DNA of 64,000 bases, from positions 248,001 through 312,000 of the forward strand of contig NZ_LT960611.1 of NCBI RefSeq assembly GCF_900233005.1, written 5' to 3'. This document shows positions 58,691 to 64,000 of this stretch, piece by piece. The position numbers and the translations under genes are program-made. The notes below the pieces were generated by a model that worked only from the letters and a program-made list of their open reading frames with translations, had not been told where the DNA came from and did no database searches. Within the stretch, counting starts at the first letter, position 1. The number at the start of each line of letters is the position of its first letter. This stretch comes from Vibrio tapetis subsp. tapetis. Its GTDB lineage: Bacteria > Pseudomonadota > Gammaproteobacteria > Enterobacterales > Vibrionaceae.

Positions 58691-59715
58691 GAAAGGGCGC
58701 GCCCGGAAAAAAAGGGAAAACCCAAACCAACCTCCCCCAAAAATTTGAGGGGAAAACCTAAATCAATTTTTTTCGGAAACTCAAAACAAACCAAAAACCC
58801 CCCCCCCCCCTGAATAGTGGAACGGGGGTGGGAAAAAATGTGGGTGGGGGGGTTGGGTTTTTTCTTGGGTTCTCCGAATAGGAAGGGAAAATAGGTTTCT
58901 ACCAAAGAGTTTTAAAAAAGAATTATTAAAACCCCCACTCCTAAGAAGAAAGAGGTTTTTCCCCCCCCCCCTCCTTGGTGGTGACTATTGCCGGCCCGGG
59001 TGGTACAAGAAGTTTTTTAGTTCAATTTACTACTCTATATGATGCTTGTTGCTCTTTTTTTCTGATTTGGCTACTTCATGCTATTCGGTATTGACCTCAA
59101 TCGAACGCCATTCTCCAGTATATAGTTACTAACTTAGTAGAACACATGCATGTTGCATACATCATGAGAGGAGGTATATCACCCCGCCCCCCCCCCACCA
59201 CCTCAATCTCCTTTTTTTTGGTGGCCCCGGCCGCGCGCGTTGGAGGCAGGCTGATACCCCAAGGTGGGGGGGGGGGGGGGGGGGAGATTAATCCTTGGGG
59301 GGTTCCCCCACCACCCTTTTGGGGGAAAGGAAGTGTTTTTCACACCAAACCTTTATAATAGTATTTTTTTAAACCCCCAATTTTTTGAAAGAGGCCAGTT
59401 TCTTCCCCTTCCCGTTTTTGGGTTTAAGACCCGATTTGAAAGTGTGGCCCGGAGGCCAAAAAACAAAAAGGAAGGAGGGTCCATCCGTCGATAACGGAAT
59501 CAAACACGTTTGGAGATAAAGAATTTATCGAAAGGGTTTCTGTTAAGTTTCGCCCCCGGAGCTTATTTTTAAAAACCAATAAGGAAACCAGGCCCCAGAC
59601 AGTAGGGTACGGGAGCTCATCCAAACAGTCCTGAAAAAGTGGCGTAATGGTTGATGAGGAGTGCCAGCATCCCGAAATAGTTATTCGCAAGGTGGAAGTA
59701 ATAAGCCTTGTCCAA
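58670..59715. other. Homopolymer-rich block of doubtful sequence
   Basis: This stretch contains 13 C (58798-58810), 11 C (58961-58971), 10 C (59187-59196) and 19 G (59266-59284) in a row. Many shorter runs are unlike anything else in the window. It replaces the first half of the reverse-transcriptase gene and is some 400-500 nt longer than that half should be. Toward its end, RT-like fragments reappear out of frame (LIQTVLKKWRNG at 59616, QGG at 59688). I regard it as low-quality or misassembled sequence and see no real gene in it. Confidence 0.8.
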
Positions 59716-59749
59716 GGCGTAGATTAATCAGGATGCGTTTGATCAAGAG

Positions 59750-60319
59750 ATGCGAAAGCGAGGACATCGAATAGTCCGTTATGCCGACGACATACTGATC
59801 TTCTGTCGCAGCCGTAAAGGTGCAGAAAATGCGCAAGTACAGGCAACGAAGGTCCTGGAAAAACAGCTCAAGTTAACGGTGAACGAAACCAAATCACACA
59901 TAGCGCACAGCGGCGAAGGTGTGAAATTCCTTGGAATAGAAATCGGTAGCCATTATAGCCGTATTCAGCCAAAGAAAATGTCGACGTTCAAAGGAAAGTT
60001 GAAGCGAGTGACAAGACGCAATGGCGGTAAGCCATTGTTAGAAGTCATTAAACAACTGAATCCACTTCTGAGAGGGTTCAGCCAGTACTTTCGAATAGCG
60101 AATGCCAACAGGGAGTTTAAGAAACTGGCCGCGTGGTTAAGGCGAAGACTTCGCAGCGTCCAATTACGATTATGGAAAAAACCGACCCGACTCCACCGCA
60201 GGCTAAGACAGCTAGGTTACGAAGGGTCATTCAGGTATATCTGTATGGATAGTTGGAGAAATGCTGCGAGTCCATTAGCCAGTTACTCGATGCCAAATCA
60301 ATGGTTTAACGACCTTTGA
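59750..60319 (+). CDS. Group II intron reverse transcriptase/maturase, C-terminal part
   Basis: About 189 residues from RT block 5 to the end of the protein. The catalytic YADD is in HRIVRYADDILIFC. Blocks 6-7 (LKLTVNETKS, VKFLGIEIG) follow, then the group II maturase-specific domain (LRGFSQYFRIANANREFKKLAAWLRRRLR) and the terminal WRNAASPLASYSMPNQWF. Codons upstream of the ATG (DAFDQE) continue the family alignment, so this ATG is internal. The complete protein would be around 420-480 aa. Domains V and VI follow within 70 nt. Confidence 0.88.
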   Translation: MRKRGHRIVRYADDILIFCRSRKGAENAQVQATKVLEKQLKLTVNETKSHIAHSGEGVKFLGIEIGSHYSRIQPKKMSTFKGKLKRVTRRNGGKPLLEVIKQLNPLLRGFSQYFRIANANREFKKLAAWLRRRLRSVQLRLWKKPTRLHRRLRQLGYEGSFRYICMDSWRNAASPLASYSMPNQWFNDL

Positions 60320-60386
60320 TTAGTGAATCTTGAACACGTTAGGACAGGATATGTGTTCAGCCATTATGCTGAATGGAAATGTGCAT

Positions 60387-60457
60387 GAGCCGTATACGAG
60401 GTCCGTACGTACGGTTCTGTGAGAGGGATGAGGCGGAGACGCCTCACCCTACTCGAT
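60387..60457 (+). ncRNA. Group II intron domains V and VI
   Basis: The domain V hairpin is at 60387-60417, with GAGCCGTA pairing TACGGTTC and an inner stem of CG-rich pairs. It is followed by a linker and a domain VI-like hairpin with stem GATGAGGCG/CGCCTCACC. The intron ends at CTCGAT (60457). Domain V holds the catalytic metal-binding core. Confidence 0.8.
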
Positions 60458-60620
60458 GTTTTTGGTTCATCAATTCTAGGTCTTAACTTTCAGAGATTAT
60501 CTTTACCATCCGTCGTTCTAAATAAAGTTGTAATTTCTAATTGTACACTGTTTTATTGTCGTGTATCGTATTTCAAAATCAAATGGTTTGATGAACTAAA
60601 ATATTAAAAAGGTATGTGGT

Positions 60621-61100
60621 ATGCGTTTTAAATCAGTGCTGTCAGCTCTACTTCTAACACTTGTTGCTGTTCTTCCTTCAATAGCGAAAGCCGATTATTC
60701 AGTCGGTTATGCGACACTTTCAGACAAGTCGGGAAAGAGCTGGAATGGTATTTCTTTGACAGGGCAGCAAGGGGGCTTTGGGTCTACCGACTTTATAATG
60801 ACTACCTCTTTATTATTCGGCGGGGAAAAAAATGACTCGATGCTATGGACATTAAATAGCGGGCCAAGCTTTAGAATTACTGAATCGTTTGCACTGTATG
60901 GCCTTGGCGGAATTAGTTATTTAGATACAGACTCGACATCAGGAAGTAGCAGCAAATTAGGGTTTAACATAGGTGGCGGCGCGAGGTTTTATTTAAACCC
61001 GAGATTGGTGATTAATGCAGGTTTAGAGAAAAGCTTAGTGTCAAATGACGTTGTTTCTAATCCAACGTCGTTCAACTTGGGTGTCGGTTGGATGTTTTAG
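60621..61100 (+). CDS. Small outer-membrane beta-barrel protein (OmpX/Ail-like)
   Basis: 159-aa predicted secreted protein with a signal peptide ending SIAKA-DYS. The mature part is made of alternating beta-strands (YSVGYATLSD, NGISLTGQQG, LYGLGGISYL, KLGFNIGGGARFYL, INAGLEKSLV) and ends in Phe (LGVGWMF), as needed for Bam recognition. Size and strand pattern suggest an eight-stranded barrel of the OmpX/Ail or OmpA-like type. No catalytic motif is seen. It is alone downstream of the intron, with ggtatg before the ATG. Confidence 0.75.
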   Translation: MRFKSVLSALLLTLVAVLPSIAKADYSVGYATLSDKSGKSWNGISLTGQQGGFGSTDFIMTTSLLFGGEKNDSMLWTLNSGPSFRITESFALYGLGGISYLDTDSTSGSSSKLGFNIGGGARFYLNPRLVINAGLEKSLVSNDVVSNPTSFNLGVGWMF

Positions 61101-61168
61101 CGGGTTGGTGAATATTGTGCCATTCGATGAGCGATGAATCATCTCATCGAATGGCAGGATGCGACAAG

Positions 61169-62050
61169 TTAAACGACAGGTGCAGTTTGTATTGGAGTAC
61201 TGCTTACTGTAAAGCGAGCATGATACAAGCTCATAAAGTCTTCTCGAATTAGCTGCTCTAATTCGCTAGCACGTTCTGTGGGGCAGAACAGCATAAAATG
61301 CACAACTTGTTCACCCATAGAGGTAGTGGTTATTTCAATATGGGGTTCGGCACCAGGTAAATCGAGACCGGCATGACGCTCGATAACCATATTATATCGC
61401 TTCGCAATATCAATGAAGTCTTCACAGTGATCATCAATTTTGGCCAACATCGCAGGAATCATTGGATAAAGATTATGAAATTCAGCAACCGTGATGGCGA
61501 AGTTATGATAAACATAACGCTTCATGAAGTTTAAGTTTTTTACCGGAACACTGAAGAAGATACTATTAGGCAAGGTGGCTGTTTTACCTGTGTAGTGATA
61601 ATGCCCATGATGAAGGTCGATTTCCTGCACAACCGTCGCCATTAAGTTATGTTCAATTACTTCGCCACAGGTAGGGCCGACTTCAATCCAATCTCCAATA
61701 CTAAATGATCGCGAACTTGCCCGTTGAATAGAGCCAGTAAAGCAAAGGATTATCTCTTTAGAGGCAACAACAACAGCAACGGCAATAGCAGTCAAAGAGA
61801 GCGCGAATTCACTGATTTCATCTTGCCAAACGACAAATAACATAATAATGACAAAGAAAAACGTGCCATTTTTGGTGCGTGAAATCCATTTTCTTTGTTC
61901 AAGGGATAAAAAGTTAACGTCCCCCCGAATCAAGATGATAATCACCTGACGGGTCAGAATCATCGCAACCAACAACAGCCCGGTGAGTAGCAATTGGTTA
62001 GACAGTAGATAGTCTATAACTTGTTGAACTTGCTCCACTGTATACTCCAT
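61169..62050 (-). CDS. MscS-family small-conductance mechanosensitive channel
   Basis: 293-aa inner-membrane protein. Two or three membrane segments are followed by the pore helix LTAIAVAVVVASKEIILCFTGSIQ and the MscS beta domain signature SFSIGDWIEVGPTCGEVIEH. A cytoplasmic alpha/beta domain completes it. It probably opens on hypo-osmotic shock. It is a close-sized relative of E. coli MscS (286 aa), though the pore lacks the usual regular Ala/Gly alternation. It has no operon partner. Confidence 0.85.
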   Translation of the reverse strand: MEYTVEQVQQVIDYLLSNQLLLTGLLLVAMILTRQVIIILIRGDVNFLSLEQRKWISRTKNGTFFFVIIMLFVVWQDEISEFALSLTAIAVAVVVASKEIILCFTGSIQRASSRSFSIGDWIEVGPTCGEVIEHNLMATVVQEIDLHHGHYHYTGKTATLPNSIFFSVPVKNLNFMKRYVYHNFAITVAEFHNLYPMIPAMLAKIDDHCEDFIDIAKRYNMVIERHAGLDLPGAEPHIEITTTSMGEQVVHFMLFCPTERASELEQLIREDFMSLYHARFTVSSTPIQTAPVV

Positions 62051-62138
62051 AATTTATTCATTTGAACTCACTATACAATAACTTATACAAGATGGGGAGG
62101 GGCATAAACGAAGCGCTGGTATGGGATGCGTTAGAATG

Positions 62139-62162
62139 CAAAAAACCTCCCGAAGGAGGTTT
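62139..62162 (-). terminator. Intrinsic terminator after the serine hydrolase gene
   Basis: An 8-bp stem (AAACCTCC/GGAGGTTT) with loop CGAA has an A run on its left, which is a T run in the minus direction. It is 22 nt beyond the stop. Confidence 0.85.
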
Positions 62163-62183
62163 CAAATAGAGCTGATTGCTGAA

Positions 62184-63476
62184 TTATGCTTTATTTACAG
62201 CATCAAAAATAGCAGGCAACGCTTTGTAGAAAATCATGATAGCCATGCGTGGCGTTTCTGTCTGTGGGTAACCGCCATTCATAGCGACAACCGTGCCAGT
62301 TTCCTTATCCATAGCGACCACTTGTCCGTGAATACCAACCATTGCGATGATTTTACGACCAGGGATTTGTAGAACGCGGAATTGGTCTTTATACCAACCA
62401 TCCGCTAGTGCTGCTTCTTTACTTTTCTTCCAAGCAGAACGTACTTCATCATTACCTTCGAGTAAACCATCGATGAATTTCTCAGGGATCACTTCTTCGC
62501 CGACGTAGTTCTTACCATTATTGAGCAGTACTTTACCCATGCGAGCTAGGTCTTTGGTTGTCGCGTTTAGGCCACCTGAGGCAACTGGAAAGCCCGTAGC
62601 ATCGGACATGAAATAAGCATCATTCTCCATGCCTACTTTTTTCCAAATGCGGCTTTCTAAGTAATCCGCTAGGTTTTCGCCCGTTGCTTTTTCTACAACT
62701 TTACCTAGTACTTCAGTGTTGATGCATTGGTAGCTGTATTTGCTGCCCATTGGTGCAGAAACTTCTTTCACAAGTTGCATGTAGTCTGCAACGCCGTTCG
62801 GGAATGCTTTTGACTCGTCACCGTTCCAACTTTGAGAACGAGTCATGCGGTCATCCCAAGATTTATGAGGCGTCGCTACGATGGTTAAAGAGGTACGCAT
62901 GTCCGCAACTTCTTGAACCGTTGCGCTTTCCCATGCGGTATTTTTAAGCTCAGGCAAATAGTCGATAACCTTTTTGCTCATATCTAGCTTACCTTCAGCG
63001 ACGGCAATAGCAGCCAACATTGATGTAAACGATTTAGTTACAGACATATCAAGATGAGTCGAATGCTCATCCATATTGTTCCAGTAATGTTCGTGCATGA
63101 TTTTGTTATCTTTTAGTACAACCATTGAGTGGTTTTTAAGACGATCACGCAAAAAAGTATTCAATGACATAGAGTCGTTGACGTCCGTAACTTGGATAGC
63201 ATCAAAGTCTAACTGCGAACCTTGCTCTAAAACTTCTGGAGACAATGTCGGTTCTTCACTTCCTAGTAGGCCGCGAGAAATGTGGTAATGATTGGTGTAT
63301 TTATAGGCATTAGGAAAGCTGGTTGCAGCGTATTCGGCTGAATCCCAGTTTTCTGGAGTGATGGTCATTTGTGCAGAATGCCCCAAAAACTCTTGGTCGG
63401 CAGGGGCAAATTCAGCGGCAGTTGTGCCAAATGACAGGCCAATACCTACGAGTACAGCTAACAAATTTTTGTTCAT
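62184..63476 (-). CDS. Serine hydrolase, class C beta-lactamase-like fold
   Basis: Secreted protein of the beta-lactamase/esterase (NylB, EstB-like) superfamily. A signal peptide is followed by the nucleophile motif SVTK (S146, counted from the upstream ATG), a Tyr-containing YSYQ-CIN segment near 250 and HGQ near 385 in place of the KTG box. It is about 430 aa. The missing KTG argues against true beta-lactamase activity; an esterase or amidase acting in the periplasm is more likely. Tandem ATGs occur at 63479 and 63476; the second is better spaced from AAGG. Confidence 0.85.
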   Translation of the reverse strand: MNKNLLAVLVGIGLSFGTTAAEFAPADQEFLGHSAQMTITPENWDSAEYAATSFPNAYKYTNHYHISRGLLGSEEPTLSPEVLEQGSQLDFDAIQVTDVNDSMSLNTFLRDRLKNHSMVVLKDNKIMHEHYWNNMDEHSTHLDMSVTKSFTSMLAAIAVAEGKLDMSKKVIDYLPELKNTAWESATVQEVADMRTSLTIVATPHKSWDDRMTRSQSWNGDESKAFPNGVADYMQLVKEVSAPMGSKYSYQCINTEVLGKVVEKATGENLADYLESRIWKKVGMENDAYFMSDATGFPVASGGLNATTKDLARMGKVLLNNGKNYVGEEVIPEKFIDGLLEGNDEVRSAWKKSKEAALADGWYKDQFRVLQIPGRKIIAMVGIHGQVVAMDKETGTVVAMNGGYPQTETPRMAIMIFYKALPAIFDAVNKA

Positions 63477-63614
63477 CATATTACCTTATCTTCAGAATAC
63501 GTTATCTGAAAACCACTATAATGATACGATGTAGAACTTTCAACTTATTTTGTATTTTTTTGGGCGTTGCATCACTAAATGCGAATACGATTTTAGTCAG
63601 TACGGCTGTCTATA

Positions 63615-64000
63615 TTACTGTCCGTTTAAGAGCGCCTTAGAAATTACGGCATAAGATTCAGTGACTTCACGCGGAATTTCTTGTCGGATTTGAAATCCTT
63701 TTTCTGGGTAATCGCGAATACGCTCGAAATCTTGCAATAATGCCGAGATCACTAAATCACTGGGCAGAGATTCATTAAAATAGTTACTAAAAGACAAATT
63801 GGGTGAGCAAGAGACGACGTTGCTAAAGGTGTTTGGCCACTGCTTTGCAAAAGTAGCGAAAGCTCGGCGTGCCATATAGGGTTTTTGTACCAAAATAAAG
63901 TGCTTTGGTTGGTAAGCTAACTGCTCGAACAACGCAGCCGTATACAGGATATTTTCCCCAGAATTAGTCGACTCAGTTTCAAGAATCATGTCTTCGGATG
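63615..64000 (-). CDS. DUF218 / YdcF-ElyC-SanA family protein (5' end outside window)
   Basis: The C-terminal about 128 residues of a DUF218-domain protein. Visible are ETESTNSGENI, a family hallmark, followed by the FILVQKPYMARRAF strand-loop. The ATG at 63989 is internal: the frame continues (SED) to the window edge, so the true start lies beyond 64000. The family includes E. coli YdcF and the envelope proteins SanA and ElyC; no specific role can be assigned here. Confidence 0.8.
   Translation of the reverse strand, partial: SEDMILETESTNSGENILYTAALFEQLAYQPKHFILVQKPYMARRAFATFAKQWPNTFSNVVSCSPNLSFSNYFNESLPSDLVISALLQDFERIRDYPEKGFQIRQEIPREVTESYAVISKALLNGQ

Larger units (their letters stand above)
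57873..60457 (+). mobile_element. Group II intron (retroelement), interior sequence corrupted
   Basis: The 3' end is clear: domain V at 60387-60417 (GAGCCGTATACG ... CGTACGGTTC), then a domain VI-like hairpin and a terminal CTCGAT at 60457. A reverse transcriptase/maturase is encoded inside. The 5' end is inferred at GTTTGCCCAGCG (57873), a variant of the usual GUGYG start, immediately after the amtB terminator. About 740 nt of structured non-coding RNA (domains I-III) precede the RT. Insertion behind a terminator recalls class IIC introns, but I do not assign a class. The interval 58670-59715 is unreliable. Confidence 0.8.

Noticed and set aside
58663..58905. Minus-strand frame of 80 aa within the homopolymer block
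   Set aside because: Composition reflects C, G and T runs in sequence I consider unreliable.
59146..59494. Pro/Gly-rich plus-strand frames around the 19-G run
   Set aside because: Poly-Gly and poly-Pro arise from homopolymers; no start signal and no recognisable protein.

Overview
The window reads as chromosome-1 type sequence from a Vibrio or close Vibrionaceae relative. The evidence is a HapR/LuxR/LitR-type quorum-sensing master regulator next to hpt, a dcw cluster in which murC is followed directly by ftsQ (no ddlB), a pilABCD-yacG-zapD-coaE block, and overall protein similarity. GC content looks moderate. I see no tRNA, rRNA, CRISPR array, prophage or plasmid functions.

Layout. (1) 1-9464, plus strand: murD (cut by the window start), ftsW, murG, murC, ftsQ, ftsA, ftsZ, lpxC, i.e. 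peptidoglycan precursor synthesis, the divisome and the first committed lipid A step. (2) 9852-13083: secA and mutT. (3) 13272-19241, minus: yacG, zapD, coaE and the type IV pilus genes pilD, pilC, pilB, pilA. A heptanucleotide tandem repeat sits between mutT and yacG. (4) 19487-28461: nadC (minus), ampD, then pdhR-aceE-aceF-lpdA with two PdhR-type operators. (5) 28573-34000: an HDOD protein and the LuxR-family regulator (minus), hpt, carbonic anhydrase divergent from a SulP transporter. (6) 33756-35446: the yadGH ABC exporter, followed by a second heptamer repeat. (7) 35587-41471, minus: panC, panB, folK, pcnB, gluQ, dksA, sfsA in the E. coli order. Then hrpB, mrcB, a PlpD-like patatin/beta-barrel gene and acnB on plus. 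(8) 51926-55615, minus: glycerate kinase, GntP permease, CdaR regulator, an accessory catabolic module between acnB and yacL. (9) 55687-57820: yacL, glnK, amtB with a sigma-54/NtrC-type promoter. (10) 57873-60457: a group II intron directly behind the amtB terminator. Its reverse-transcriptase gene is interrupted by about 1 kb of homopolymer-rich, probably unreliable sequence. (11) 60621-64000: small outer-membrane barrel, MscS channel, serine hydrolase, and a DUF218 gene cut by the window end.

Most of the window is conserved housekeeping. I found no convincing undescribed multi-gene system. The points most worth following are regulatory or structural: a probable AUU start for pcnB, a putative Qrr sRNA pairing site over the luxR-type ribosome binding site, an inverted repeat that looks like both the yacL terminator and an NtrC enhancer for glnK-amtB, two heptamer repeat loci, and the intron with its corrupted interior.
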